NCBI GenBank assembly: GCA_963678675.1
Contig: OY783196.1
Span: 28,312,827-28,376,826 of the forward strand
Length of the DNA: 64,000 bases
Source of the DNA: Xiphydria camelus
Lineage: Eukaryota; Arthropoda; Insecta; Hymenoptera; Xiphydriidae
Direction: 5' to 3'
Position 1 is the stretch's first letter. Each line of letters begins with the position of its first letter. Of the stretch, positions 32,569 through 46,800 are shown piece after piece. A program made the position numbers and the translations under genes. The notes under the pieces were generated by a model that was given only the letters and a program-made list of their open reading frames with translations, was not told the DNA's origin and ran no database searches.

Positions 32569-34707
32569 CTATTCGGGTCAATTGCACGGAATGACTGACC
32601 GCGCGTTTTGACTTTAATCGCTTATCATTATCAGAATTATTCCTGTAATTGTCTACCTGTGGTGTGCATTGGTATGACATTTTCTCGAAGACGATATTTC
32701 AGTTATTCGGAAGATCTAGTATCAATGTGGATCAAAAGTTCATAGCCTCGTTCGAAATACTTTGAACACGAACGCAGAATTATCTCGAAATACAGATAAA
32801 GCGCGCAGATGGTTGCTGTTAACAAAGCGACATCTACATGCCACGAGCTAACGAAGCGATTAGTGCTTCTGGACGCGACGTGAGGTCAGCTGGAGCTCGT
32901 ACGATGTTATTGTAATTTATCGCGACCTTTACTCTCAAGCGAGAAATCCTTTTAGTAGAAGTACTCCATCCTTAATTGCGCGAGATCTTCAGTAACGTCG
33001 TAAATATTTACCTCCGGTGTCCCGATGAGCAACGCGGAGTCAGAAGTACACGTAGCGCTGCTTGGAACGATCGCACAACAACGCGTTACTTGAAAGCTCT
33101 ACAAAATCCATAGCGTTTGCTGTCGGTAAAAGAAACGAATACGGTTTGAACCTGATACCAAGCGAGCCTCGCTGGTTTCTCTAATAATAACAAAATGAAA
33201 TAATTTTCTACAACACTTGGCGCGAGATTCTGCCGAGTTTCTCGATGAAAGAATCTTGCCACGACGATAATAATTTTTCATCGCGAAAAGCGATAGACTC
33301 GCCTATTATCTCGAAGAAGATTACGTTTCTCTCCACGATTATTACATAAACGCGAACCATGAATCGGAACATTTCCTTCGCTGGATTTCCTCACTCTACA
33401 TGATTCACACGCGACGATTATTTCAGTTCTAAATCCCACCGATAAAAGAATTAAATATATGTATTTGACTCAAGAATAAGGCTCTTACAGGAAGGGATAC
33501 ATGATGTGGATGCTATAAGGCGTTACATAGTAGAAAATATCATACGGTGAAGTGTCATACCAAGAGCGATAACATAATAATATTAATAATAATAAAATAA
33601 TATTGAAACTCGTCATCACGAAATACGCGGGAGTCGAAATACGCCGACTACGGTATATATAATCGTCGTAATAATAATTAATAAAATACACAGAAAATAC
33701 AATATAATAATAATCAATGGAAAATAACGTGGTGGTTGACTTAGACGAATAAGGAGAATAAACGGGGGGGCCTAATTTCTGAGAGTGGGCCGTTCGAGAG
33801 GGAAACCATCCAACGCAGGTACCCAAACCATTGCGAGTCGGATCGAACGGGGAAGCCGCGCTTCGTATCGGCGATATCCGCAAGTGCCTCCGCGAAGCAC
33901 GTAAAGCTCTCTTCCGCTCTTCGCGATATCTTCATCCGCCCACTTTACTTCGACGCGTCGCGAGTAAAAACGACGAGCTGGAACGATCGAGCACGACTGC
34001 GACTCGCTTCCACCTCGTCCGATTGTCGATCGGCAAGAATGTCTCACGGAAAACGTCCTCTCCTGCTTACCGGCAGCCACGTCGAAGGGCTCGCGAGTTT
34101 GATTGAATTTCCTTCCTCCGAAATACGCATCCCACGTCGAACTAACACAGTAAACTGTACAATTTACAAATACTCGTTCAGTCCGAAACCGAGTCTCTGC
34201 CCGAAGTACCGGCGCGCCGTCTCGCGATACGGGTAGCCCGATCGCGAGCGATAGACATTTTTTTTTCTACGATAACGATCGCCCACCCCCGTCGATATCC
34301 GCGCCGACGTTCCCGGGAAACGCCGGTCGAGAGAATCGGCAGTGCTCCTCGGCGCGCGAACGCGGCCGGAGCATCTTCGAGATCTAATTCGCGCGGATCG
34401 TCGAGCTACGAGGCGAGAAGAGGCGCGTCAGGACGAACCTCGGAAGCGAAGCTTCTACCGGAGATCGGCTCTCGGTTCGAAGATTCGAATTAAGCGTTAA
34501 TTAACGCGGGAAACTCGACACCGAGAATCCTCGATCATCCTTCTCGAGTTGCGCGCCTCTTCCCGCTCTTAATTCTCTCCTACCCTTCGTAGCTCGAGCG
34601 AATCGCATCACCCTCGATTCCGGCTCGGTTCTCGTACACCTCCTGAACGATCTCGATGTCTTGAAAATGCCACGTTACGAGGGGACTGACGGGCGGATCG
34701 TAGCCGA
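32569..34707. other. Intergenic DNA: CutC upstream region and LIM-gene 3' UTR
   Basis: Between the CutC start and the stop codon of the LIM gene. The right part should hold the LIM-gene 3' UTR and the left part the CutC promoter and 5' UTR, but neither boundary can be fixed by eye. AAT-rich low complexity lies near 33560-33725. The minus-strand frame at 33772-34080 (102 codons) has no domain and was not accepted. Confidence 0.45.
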
Positions 34708-34891
34708 TCACAGATCGCCGTTCGACACGGCTATCGGGGTCGCCGGGGCGCTGGTGTTGTTGGTAGCGGCCCACTTGTTCTTGTGGGGGTCGATTCCGAA
34801 ACCCTCGTCGTAGTTGCCCCGCGTGATGAAGAGCTGCTTGAAATGAGGGATGCAGTAGAGCTTGCCGTTGTTGAGCGTGAAGGTGTCCATT
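34708..34891 (-). CDS. Terminal exon of the LIM gene: second half of LIM2 and C-terminus
   Basis: The acceptor CTTCGCAG precedes A|ATG GAC. The codon for Arg is split with the previous exon. It encodes MDTFTLNNGKLYCIPHFKQL, then FITRGNYDEGFG and a short Ala/Thr/Ser tail ending in GDL and TGA at 34710-34708. The ATG is internal, not a start. The NYDEGFG sequence directly after the LIM domain is the clearest link to vertebrate EPLIN. Confidence 0.9.
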
Positions 34892-37800
34892 CTGCGAAGG
34901 AGACGTAGAGTTTAGCGCGTTTCGATCGTTTCGAGGGATTCGACGTCGTCGAGGGGAGAAAAACGTTACCTCAAAATGCAGTTGCAATGGAGACACCGGA
35001 AGCACTGCTTGTGGAAGATCTTGTTGTTCGTCTCGACCTTCTCCAGCGGGTAGACCTTCTTCTGGCATATCTCGCAGACCTCTATGCAATTCGTCTGAAT
35101 CTCCTGACGCGCCGGAATCGAAAAGACAAGAAAGAAAAGAGGGCGTCAGAGAGAACGAATGATTTTCAAGGCGATGGAATCGACTAATGAGAAAGTCTTT
35201 GATGTGGCGTACGTGAAATTCGGTTATAGAGAGAAAGTGTGAATGCTCACCTAGGTATGCATCGCGCTGGGCGATAACTTATTTTACCGTGTGGCTCGCA
35301 GGACGCGAGTGTCGTGTTTCGAGTTTAAGAGAGCACGCGGAGGTCGTTGGAAGAAAGAAACGAAATACGGATGAAATGAGTACGCGGGATAAATGAAAGC
35401 GAAGTATATAAATAGTTGTCTATACGCGAGGAGAAACGAAATCGCAGTGAGAAAAAAATTTTGCTTCATCGAAATAAATATATTTTTAAATAATCCTCAG
35501 AGCACATTTATTCGATTAGAATGAATATCGATTGGACGAATATAAATATTATTGATTCAATTGAACACTATTTGTTTCGAATTGATATTCATTCGAATCG
35601 AATAAATGTGCTCTTGGGACTATTCGAAAGCACGTTTGTTTCGATCGAGTAAATTTGTTCTCAATGCACCGACGAACCATAATGAACAGTCGCGAAATAA
35701 TCTAGGAGAGTTCGAACCGATTTTCGAATGTGATCCGAATAAGAAGATTTCTTCGTTCCGCCACTTGAAATGTGCGCCATCCCCGAGAAACGTTCCCCGA
35801 TAAAACGTGTGTCGACATTTTATTGATCGATTGCCATCGTATCCGCAGCTAAACGAGTTATACACGTGATTGATAAACAAAGAGAGAAATATTACACAGT
35901 GAACAAGAATGATACAATGTAAAATACCACAAAAACGCAGACAACATAGAGTTATAATCCGACATCGTCTTACATCGATAACCGACGCGTCGCCGCGCGC
36001 CGACATAAAAATTTTTCCACCGCTCAACAACGAAACCGCTCGACGGGGTGTAACCGTGTACAATCAATGGAATCTTTCGAAAATCAAAAAATCGACCGCA
36101 GCGATCGTCGATGAACAATTAACTTCGCTACGTTATACGCGAGCCACGCGACCGCTTCCAAATATTGAACGGCCTCTCTCTCTCTCTCTCTTTCTCTCTC
36201 CAAAGTGTTTTCCGGCACCGAGTTGATCGACCGAGGAAGACTGTAAATATGTACCGCGCGCGTACGGACGACAAATTAGCGTGACCGCTCTCGAGCGAAC
36301 GACGAGAGGACACGACCGGGAAAAACGACGCGTAGCACGGACGCGAAGAGATCGACCGATAAGCCGCGCGCAACATTGTTTGCACGCTGAGAAAAATAAC
36401 CTGGTCAGTTGAACGAAAATCCTGGAAATCGTAACCCGACCGTTTAGTAAAATATGGGTCCTCTCCGTATGTTCGGTCAAGTTGACCAATTTTTAATTAG
36501 AACAACTAAACGTTTGGTTGAAATAATTAATCATTCAGTCGGAATAACTTGATATTCGGTTCAACTGACCAGTATTTTGGTTAAAAATAACTCGACTCGT
36601 TCAACCAAATGCGTTTCGTCATTTTAACCAAGTTACTCTTCTCGGTGCACTTGCGTCAAAACGTGATATCCCTCCACCGAAGCACCGCGGACATACATAC
36701 ATATGTGAAAAGCGAGACGCTCCTTACAAGAGACACCGCGCGCTCGTTCACTCGAGACTGCGGCAAGTTTGGCAAAACGAAAACGATGAAGAAGAGGCCT
36801 CTCGATCGCGCTTAGCGCCTTTCGGGATTTTCGCAGGACTCGTTATCGCCTCGTACGTATGTAGTCGCTTCGCTCGAGCGCATATACGGGCGCATCGCGC
36901 GATCGCGGTGCGATAAAATCCGGTAATTAACGTAGTTTTCGAAACGTGACACCGACGTCCGTCGTTAACGTGAGTCGCGTTTTTCAAAAATGTTATTTAC
37001 CGCGTTTTACAAAGCGGAGTCGAGGATGTACAGCTGCGCGAGTGCGCGTGCCCTAAAAAACACTTTAAGCGGCTCCTTTCGAAATTAGAGAGGCGCGCGG
37101 TAGCCTTCAGGACCAATTAGCCCGGTAATTCGGAGTACCAGTTGGACGAAACTCGAAACACGCTCCGATGTACCCCGAGCGTGTTTCTTTAACGCTCGCT
37201 TCGAAACTCTTCGCGTGACGCGGATGAAAATCATGGAGCAAAAACAATATTTTCCCTTCGCTTCTCGACGTTTTCAGGGTCTTTTCGTTTCCATCGCCGC
37301 TGACGTCGAAAGGAGCCGCTTCTCACTCGCGGAAGTGCATATTCGAGGACCCGGATTTGTGTGTGTGTAACCGGCTGTGTGTGTCTCCGCGCGTGTTCGT
37401 ATATGTATATATTATAATATAGATATAAAAGTAGTAAGAGAGGACCGATATACAATTGCAGTCTTACGCTAATGATACTACGATGCATTTTCGAGACGGC
37501 GACAATCCCCGAGGAATTGCGAGGGAAATTCGCTCTCTCGCTCTTATTTTTTAAGGACCATAATATACGCCTAGCACCGAGCTGCGCCGTCGAACGAACG
37601 CGAGAAAACCTTCGATATGAGTCACATCGCCCGGGCGACGACTTTCCGATCGCTCGTCGCGTCGATTTCGTCGCATCGCGAAAAACGAAGCAACGCTCGA
37701 TCCCTCCGACGATCGCGTCGCCCGAGTATCGGCATCGAGGAACGCCCCCGCGCGAGGAATCGTCGATTTTGCTCGACGCGATTTTCCCTCACGCACAGAC

Positions 37801-40800
37801 GGACGAATCGTCGTCGCGGCGGTCGGTTTCGCTCGGTTGGTCTACCGTATAATTACAATAATATGTATCTTTTATATACAGGACGATTTCGAGGCGAAAT
37901 CCTCCCTGTACGTAGACGGTTCGCCTAAAAAAAAACTACCGCTACCGTCGTGTTTTCAAACGTGACACTCGGAGAGAGCTCATACACGCGCGACAACGAG
38001 CATCGCGCGTTCCGTACGTAAAAAAGCTACGAGCGCAAGTCCTTCGTCTGTAAAGCGCGGCTGTACAAAGGATACCAAACGTACGTATATAAGCGCGCGA
38101 AAAAAAAATAACTCGGCGACTCTCTACCAGTCGGTCTCCCTTCGACGGGAAGTCGACGTTGGATCGCTCCTTTTTCGCTCGTCATTTCTCGTGGGTGTAC
38201 CGTCGATCGAGAGTACCGGAGTGCGCGTGCGTACAATTATTCCCTTCGCGCTTCCTCGCCGTCTACGTAGTAATAATAAAATAACAAAAGGCTCTGTCGG
38301 CACCGAAAACCGGAAACTGGACGCGCGCTCGCGGTGCGCGCCGGGAAAAGATGACGTGAATCGCCGTCGAGAAGTCCGTCAGACGTGTCCGCGACCGTGC
38401 AGCTGGCATCGGACGAAATATAAAATCCGTATGTAGATCACGCGACGCGGTTACGGCGCGACACGCTATACACCTACTCGTAATGGACTAAAACACAATT
38501 CCTAGAGATTAATACAATTACGTCTACGAAAGAAAACGCGAGGGGTCGTTGCGTCAACGACGATAATATCGCGTCGTCGCGCCGGGTATAACGCGAGACT
38601 CTCGGCTCTCTCTCTCCCTCTCTCCTGTGCCTCGCGTTCTTTCTCGACCCTTCGGTGGGCCGCTCCTTCTCGTCACCGTGATCTCCGCGCCTCTCCGTTC
38701 CCTCCTTCCTTCTCCTCCTTCCCGTTAGCAGCGACGATCGCCGCTCAACCGTCCCCTCTTCAGTCTTGACGTCCTTACTGCTCGCGAGAGGGGGGGAGGG
38801 TAACAGCAGGTAATTTCGATCGTGATTACTCTGTTCGGCTACATCACTGCTATCCGGCAAGCAAACTCGAGGAGGTGCGACACAGAAACGACAAACGGCG
38901 GCCGGCATTCCATTCCGGGTCAGTCGGGAAGGATGCGCGCGATAAAATGCACTCTGATCGACGGATCGATCCGAGGTGTGTGTAACCAAAACAGCGGCAA
39001 CGCAACGACGACACAACAGCGACAACCACAGCAACGATAACGGGGGCAAACGAGGGTACGAGGAACGTGTGCGCGAGGAACTTACTTTCGAAATTATAAT
39101 CACACTTACTTAGTCATGCCAAAAATACGGTTGAGTTCCTCGGGACCGGAGATTGTTCGGACGATTCAAAAGTGGCTCTGAAATTTTCGCAATCTCGCAG
39201 CGATATTTTTCCATCGGGGCGCCAATCGGTTGGCTGCTTTCACTTCCGATGCTTGTGCATCTCGACGATCGAATCGCTCTTCCGACGCTTCCGGTCTCGA
39301 CGAATCAAAGTGCGACGCGACGGATCGAACAAAAACGAGGAAAGCGACACACCGTTCTCTTTTATGTACAAACAAAATTAGTCTCTCGTGATCTATCTCC
39401 CCTGTCGACGAGCTGCGCAGTAAAAAAAAAGGAGCAGGACGACTTCGACGTCCGGCCGAACCGGCGGCGATCCGCTTTTTAGCGGGAGACGGAAGGGAAG
39501 TGAACGAATTATCTCTTCGAGTCGGAAATTCCCGCAGCGGTGTCGCGGTAGCTTCTCTTCGTGGCCCGTAAGAGGTCGTAATTTGCGGTCAAAGCGCGTA
39601 AATTCTTCGTTTACTCTTCTTTCTTTTTTATCTCTTCCACGCGTTCGGCCGATAATGATCGGTGTACTCGTCGTCGACTGGATCGCTCGTTTGAATTACG
39701 ACGACCGGAGGATCGTTCGACCGGTACCGGCCGGTTTCTCGGGACGCGGATAACTGCGCGTCGGTGCTTCGCGAACGACGGGGTGACCGTCGTAATGATC
39801 GCGAGGATAAATTTGTGAGGGGACCCTTGATCGCGTAAACGGGTAGAGTTTGTACTTTATGTTTCGACGCGTAAATTAACTATTAGTGAGGGGTTATGTG
39901 CAACACGTATACGACACTTAAATGAAACAATTCATGCAGTAAGGTAACCGTCTCAATAGCAGGACACGTCCTAGTAGTTGCACGGAAAAAAATAAATTGT
40001 AAAATTTACAAATTGTTTAGTAAAACACGGGACAAGGCTAACTTATTGTTACAACTAAAATTTTAGTAAAAATTATAGTAAAACTTGTACAAGTGGCAAG
40101 CATTACTATACTTTTTACTAAAATTGTAGTTATCGTGACGAGAAATCGGACTTGTCCCAAAATTTACCAGAAATTTTTTTTTCCATGCGGACATATTCGT
40201 GTATAATTCAGATTATCGAATGAAACGAAAAGGAACGTCTGATGGAAAAAAAATCTCCAATAAATTAAAGATATATACAGGAAGTGTCACTGGTAAAGAC
40301 TCTGATTAAAATCTGCCGTATGAATTTCTACGGCTGTCCGGCTATTCAGACAGTTACCTTCGATTGGCTCGGGGTTCGTCCAGACATTTGGACGCGGCGA
40401 TCGCGATACGAAAAAAAAATCATATCGATATCCCGTGACGACGAAAATATATATATATATACACATACATAATATAATCTACCAGGTAGAGAGAAGAAGT
40501 AGAGTTCGTATAAAAAGTCTACGAATCATGCAATTACACCGTTATAAAAAGACGTGTTTCTACATATACTATGTACCTGTTTTCGCTATGAATGACGGCA
40601 AGAAAAAATGAGAGAAGATCAGAAGGATTCTCGATCGATATCTATCGTATCGTCACCTCAATATAGGTTTGCTCAATATCCTCCTTTTGAGAATGGGACA
40701 TTGAACAAACCTATATTGGGGTGACGTTATCTCATCCGGTCGTTATTTCGACACGGACAACATTTTCCCCGCAAAAGAGATTATCCATACCGGTGGAAAC

Positions 40801-43800
40801 AATCGGATCGGTCGATCGTCCGATCGCGCCACGCGAGTCCGAGGGATCGAATGCGGGAGAGGGGGGATGACAAACGTGCCAACAACGAGAAGTACTCACC
40901 ACGAATCGATTGACCTTGACCTTCGGCGTGCGCGGAGACTCGGAAGGCTGCGAGCCGAGCGACTCGAAGCGAGCCCTCAGGCTGCTCGCGGACTCTATGC
41001 TGGACTGTTCGCCGGCGCCCTGTGCCATCTCCATCTCCGCGACGTGGTGGTTGCTCACCTTGCCGTCGGTCGTCTCCCAGTGCTCGAATTTGGCGCGCAG
41101 GGTCTTGGCGCGCGCGGCGTTTTGCGCCTGCTTCAGGAACTCGTCCTCCACCTGAAAGGGAAGTGCGCGATCGGTCGAGCTTCGTCTCCTCGGGTCTTCC
41201 TTTCGCCCTTATTCCGATCGACGCCGACGGGGTGCGAATTTCGCGAGTCGCATAAACATCAGGGATTTTTTAATTTCTCTGTCACGAGAGAAGATAATAT
41301 TGAAGGTCCTCATTTTAGTCCGCTTTACTCCTCTGACGATACAACGTTGATTTTGACGAGTCGTTGTCAACGTGGCCTACTGTTTTATTTCAATTTCACG
41401 TCAAAGTGGAATTATCTGGAACACTTGAACCGGCCCTGATGCCTAGTTCAGACACGGCAAGTAATTTAGTCGAGTAGCGAGTAATTTAGTAATTTTGTGC
41501 GTGCGGACGGTAAAAAATTGGTAGAGTAGTTTAGTGTAGTAGGTCAGTCACTCGCTACTCGACTAAATTACTTGCCGTGTCTGAACAAGGCTCAAGAGTC
41601 TCGGTCGATGCTTCAGTGACTAGTTCAAGTGATCCGGTTAATCGTGCTTTACTCTGAAACCAAAAAAAAAACGACAGCCCCGTATTTGCTCCACTTTCCA
41701 CGGTAATCATCCTCTTACCCCGCTTCGCATTTTTAACGCGTTTTCCGCTGGGAAATAAAACGCGAGAGCCAATGAAATCTACCTTATCGGAAGCTCTGAC
41801 GTAGTTGGGATCCCTCTCCTCGTTGCTGTCCTCCCCCTCGGACTCCTCGCCCTCGTCCTCCCCCTCGTCCTCCGACTCGGAGGCGGTGGGCCTGGCGAAT
41901 TTGTCCTCCGGCGGCGGAGTGAAGCATTTCAACGGCTTGGGACCGTCGGGCACGTCCTCCTTGGAGGCGTTCTCTTCCATCTGCCGGAAGATCGACAGCA
42001 TCTTCTTGGCGGTGTCGGTGTGCACCACCTCGTTGACTCTGTCGTCGGCTCTCACCACGTCGGGATCGCGGTAGATTTCACGGTCGGGGGATTCCATCTG
42101 CTGAATAGGGGGAGGACACCCTCGGTTGACAAAATAATACAATTTGCTGCGGATTATATTCGCAGTGAGAACGCAATTCTTCGACTCGGATGAGCGAGAT
42201 GATTTTCCTGCCGCGTTGACCTCGAAATTATTCATTGAACTCGAGTGAAATTCGTTCGATCCGAATCAATCACTTATTCAATTCAAATTGAGTCGTGATC
42301 GAGTTTCACTCGAATTGATATTTATTCCGAACGAATGAATTTCTTATCGATCGCGTAAATATTTACGAGATAAGAGCGCTCGTTCGAGTGAAAGAATCGT
42401 TCTTGCCAACTCGAAGCGATCGAAGGAAGGAAACGATCGTTAGAGGGAAAGAAACGTAACCGGATCGATCGATCTCGGGGCTGTGTTAGAAACGCAGACG
42501 GCGAAACAGGCTGATTAGTGACTCCGTTAATGCGCGACAGTCGTTCGACGGCATCAGGGGAAACGGTAATACCTGGATGCGACCGCGAGGCGAGAGGAAT
42601 GCGGCGTACATAAATCGGCGGCGATTCGAGGGACTCGTATTTATCGATCGTTAAAATCGGTAGTGCGAATAAAATCTTGATCGTCGACGTGGGCAATATA
42701 TCATGCCATATCGATACCTACTGGGAACTCTGTGATAAAAAAAAAAGATTAAACGTCTTTCACATTAAAAAAAAACCGAGAGGATTCCCTCAACGACGCA
42801 GGTCCTCGTCGAATCCTCTAACGGTACACTTATATTTACAGTGTCGAAAACGAACCCGATCCCCATTTCCCGGTAGAGCCGCGCTTCGAAAAGATACCGG
42901 TTTACGATTCACCGCGCACTTTCAAAATCCTCGCGGCTTTCCGCTACGCGCATTCGATCGCCGTGTATTTCGAGGCGCTCGTGAGTCGAGAAAAAAAAAT
43001 TCTCCGCGGCGCTCGACGCGGATTCCGTTGTACCGCGCGCCACATGGCGAAGAACGCCCCGCGGAGAACGACGCACCTTGTACAGGTACAGCGAAGCCAT
43101 GCTGAACCAGCGCTTCAGGGAGTACATCGACGCGGCGCGCTCAACGATCCGGGGAGAATGCCTTCGCGGAACGCGACGTCGATCCTTCGGCTCTCGCGAA
43201 AACGTTCGGGCGGAAGACGCGCGCGCGCACGCCGATCGACGCTCGAAGACGAGGGAAGAAAGGAGACTGCCGCGCAGAGGTCCGTCCTCCGCCGGAGCGA
43301 GCGCGTTTAGAAAGCGCGGGCGGGCAAATTGACGAGACTCGGAAGGAAATTGCGCGTCACGCATGCCGAGTATCGAAATTGGCACCTCTCGCGGGATGCC
43401 CGGTACTAAGTGCGCGGCGAACGTACGTCCGAGCGGTGGGTGGGCGGTATCGTCGACGCCGGGAGAAAATCTGGATAACTGGAGCGCCTGGGTGATAAAA
43501 AGGAGCGATACGCGTATCGCGCGCGGGGCGGAAGTGCGTCGCGGGAGATGCGACGCCGAAGGGGGAGAGAGCTTCGAAGCCCGCGTTGATCGTTTCTAGC
43601 TGTGTAGAAAGTTCCGATCGCCCGCAAGTGACGCAGGGGAAAAAATTCCGAAGGGTCGGATTGGAAAGCCTCGGGGTGGAGGGAAGCGTGAACTGATGAA
43701 GTGGGCGAATCTCTTTTGAAATTTCCGAATACTCGTTAAAAGGTGAATTTTTAGCAGGGATTAATGAAGATGAAATTGAACTAATTAGCGCGAATGAAAG

Positions 43801-46800
43801 AATGCATTAGTCGTTTCTCTCGAAAATTATTAATTCAATAAAATAACGACGTCTATAACGCATCTCCGATTGTGGATATACAATTTTCGAGGGAATCCCA
43901 TTTTCGCGCACTGATCATTCCGGCAAAAAGACTCGAGAAAATCGCGTACCGCCAAGAAAAGAAATGCTGCCGTCGCGCCATCACCGAACGAGCTCGATTC
44001 GGTGCGCGCTTTTGATTCGCGCAACGCGAATTAACGAGGGGGACGCGTATCCGTTTTATTTTAATTCGCACATTCTCCTTTATCCCTTCGTCCCGGAGAA
44101 TAACACGTGTGGAGGAGCGCGCGTACGGCCGCTGAACTCGTTAATTGGTACTCCTCTTTTTTTCTTCTCCCATCAGTCGACTGACGCGCGCGTGCAATCA
44201 GTGTACGCCGAACAATTGGCGTTCCGTAAAGAGATCCCACTTCACGGTCGAGCAACGAGAGCGGAGAGGACGCACTTTTATTCCTCCGCGAGAGCCGAAT
44301 TCGTGCGCTCTCTCGATCGTTCTTGGAAGGAGGAAGGAGGATCGAGATCAGGGAGGAACCGGTAGATTCGAAAGGCGGTCGAAAATTCCCGTGGAGCAGT
44401 CTTGCGGTTCGCGCCGGATCGCCGTTACGATTCGCCTCGGATTTGGAGATCGCTTCGCGCACCTCTTCGACTCGTTGTTGCGTTGGAAATGCATTTCTCG
44501 AAGGGGAGATTTCGCGTGATATTTCGTTCTCAAAAACAAAACGCTTCTGACAAAAATTCTGTCACTCCTCGTTGCTTATACTTTATCGCGTTATATCTGG
44601 CGATTGGTCGATGGGAGAAAAAAATGTGTCAAACAAAAATTTTGGAGACTCTAATACCGCACAAGTTTTGTCGGAGAGATTTTTGTCTCCAACCGACCGA
44701 TCGGGAGATACAACGAACAATAGCGCGTCCGCTTGCTTGACAAATTCCCAACAGCGCGAACGAAAGCAGACGCCACGTCAAAACCAAACTATGTATTCGA
44801 ACGTACGAAGCCGCCCCTAATCCCGAAGCTTAGTGATTCATCGTGTCTGGAGCGACCGGTTCTTAAAAAGCAGCCGCGCCTTTCTCGCGACGCAACTTCC
44901 GAAACCCGAAAACGGAATGAGGTAGTCAAAAAGTCGAACACGCACAAGTACGCAATGCACGTTCAAAGAAAAAAACATTTTCCACCTTCACCGTCTCCGC
45001 GATTCCGAACTGCGACTTCCGTGTATCGGAATCGTCTTTGTGCGCCTCAAATTAAATTCCAGAAAATCAATTTTTATTCATCGCGGCATGATATGCACGA
45101 CACTCTTTCCTTCTGAACTTCTCACGCCGGAAATTTGCCTTCGCACGTCTCAAATACAAACAATCAAAGCTCCCCTTCTCGACATCCCATTTCTCCTCGA
45201 AATATTCCAACTCCACAGCGGTCGAAGACCTTCGCTTCCTCTCTTCACTGTACAATATATGTATATACGTCCGCGCGTAAACGACGTTCTCCCCGATACT
45301 CATCCGCGAGACGTTTAATCGCACCGGCGGATCGCAACGGCAAGGAAATACCTCGTTCGTGGAATTTCCGATCGTTCGAATACGAGGTTCCCGTCGTCCG
45401 AGTTGCGTGGTCGTCGGTTAGTAACGCGCCTCGGGAGAGTCCGCGATGCGTGTGCCGTCGTGGAACGCTGCGAACCACTGTGAACGTGCGTTACTGGGGA
45501 GACCCTCGGTTGGTTCGGTTCGGTTCGGTCGAGGCAGCCGGCCGGCTCCTCACGAATGGAAGGATGTAGGAATACTAACGGTGAGCACGGCTGGCCACTC
45601 GGGGTTCAAGGACAGCCGAGAAATCAAGTGCCACTGTACCCCTGCCGTATCTCCCTGTATCGCCGCGTGCACGGTCTACAGTGCGACGCGGCCGGAGCCA
45701 ATCGGTTCTCGAGAATTTCTCGACGCGGGTACAATGACGCCTGAAACGGGGTGCGGCGCCCCGCGTGTCCGTCCCGAGGTGGAGTTTTCCGTGAAACTCG
45801 ATTTTTACACTCCGAGGGCTCGCGATATCGTCGATTGTTTTGGCGGGAAATGCGAAGAGGCGCGGGTCGGTCGGTACGGAAGCGCGGCAAGAAATATCGG
45901 TAAACCTTTGGGAAACTCGACGCGCTGGAAAAACGACGAGTATCGTACCGAGGGCCGCGGCCCGTAACGAATTCGATAAGGAACGGGGCGCGGCATCGTG
46001 AGTCAACGATACGGCAAATCCTGAGAAAACAAGGAAACCGAAGGCGACAGCGCGCGCGGGACTCGGGGAAGACGATTGACGGCGCGGCCCGACGAATATT
46101 ACAGCTGCGTTAGTCAAACTGTCAATAGCGGGGAAACAACCGGAGAACGAGGCATTGTTTTCGCTGCAAATTGGCGGCAATCAGCGCGTATTAAAGCGAG
46201 CTAAACGGGGTGTAAAACATCGACATGCGAGCGTAAATAGTTATCTACAGCGGCTGTACGGTAATTCCTCACGTGTCGAACTCGACGAGCGATCGGCTCG
46301 TCGTGACGCCCGCGTCTTTCGAAGCGTCGACGGAAATCGCCGAGCGATCGGGTGGGCGGTGTGCGCGCGGAAAAGCCGCGGCGTACGACGGGGAACAATC
46401 CACACTTCAAAGTCGCGCGAGACGTCGAGTTAGGCGCACATCAAGCGGTTACTTCGCGCGCCTCGGCTGCGCGCACGCGTTCCATACGCGGGCGCCTGCG
46501 CACACACAACCCGCTTTTTCGCCGCAACGGCGGTGGGTACACACAGTGCGAACCTTGACTTGGCCGTCGCGCGGCGGCGTGATTCGGAACTGCTTTCGCT
46601 GCTTCTCCGGCTCCTTGTAGGTCTCGAAGAACTTGAATTTGTTCGAGATATCGGAGGTCTCGACGCGCACCTCTTCGGCGGCGTCCGTGCTGCGTATCAC
46701 GTCTTCCGAGACCTGACGCGCCATGAACGCCTTGTTCCGACGGACGCACGATGTGAAGTCGTTATTATTATGGGACGGGACGGTTCGACGGTTTTCGAAT

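Noticed and set aside
32069..32680. 203-codon minus-strand frame and 161-codon plus-strand frame over the CutC gene
   Set aside because: Shadows of CutC in other frames; only the 238-codon frame carries the family motifs.
42677..43599. Overlapping frames of 73-158 codons on both strands in the intron upstream of exon 42100
   Set aside because: Apart from the 21-codon candidate exon at 43077-43139 no frame has paired splice signals or a recognisable segment.
45446..46180. Overlapping long frames on both strands (173 and 201 codons)
   Set aside because: They lie in very GC-rich DNA inside a LIM-gene intron, overlap each other antisense, and contain no domain or repeat-free splice context.
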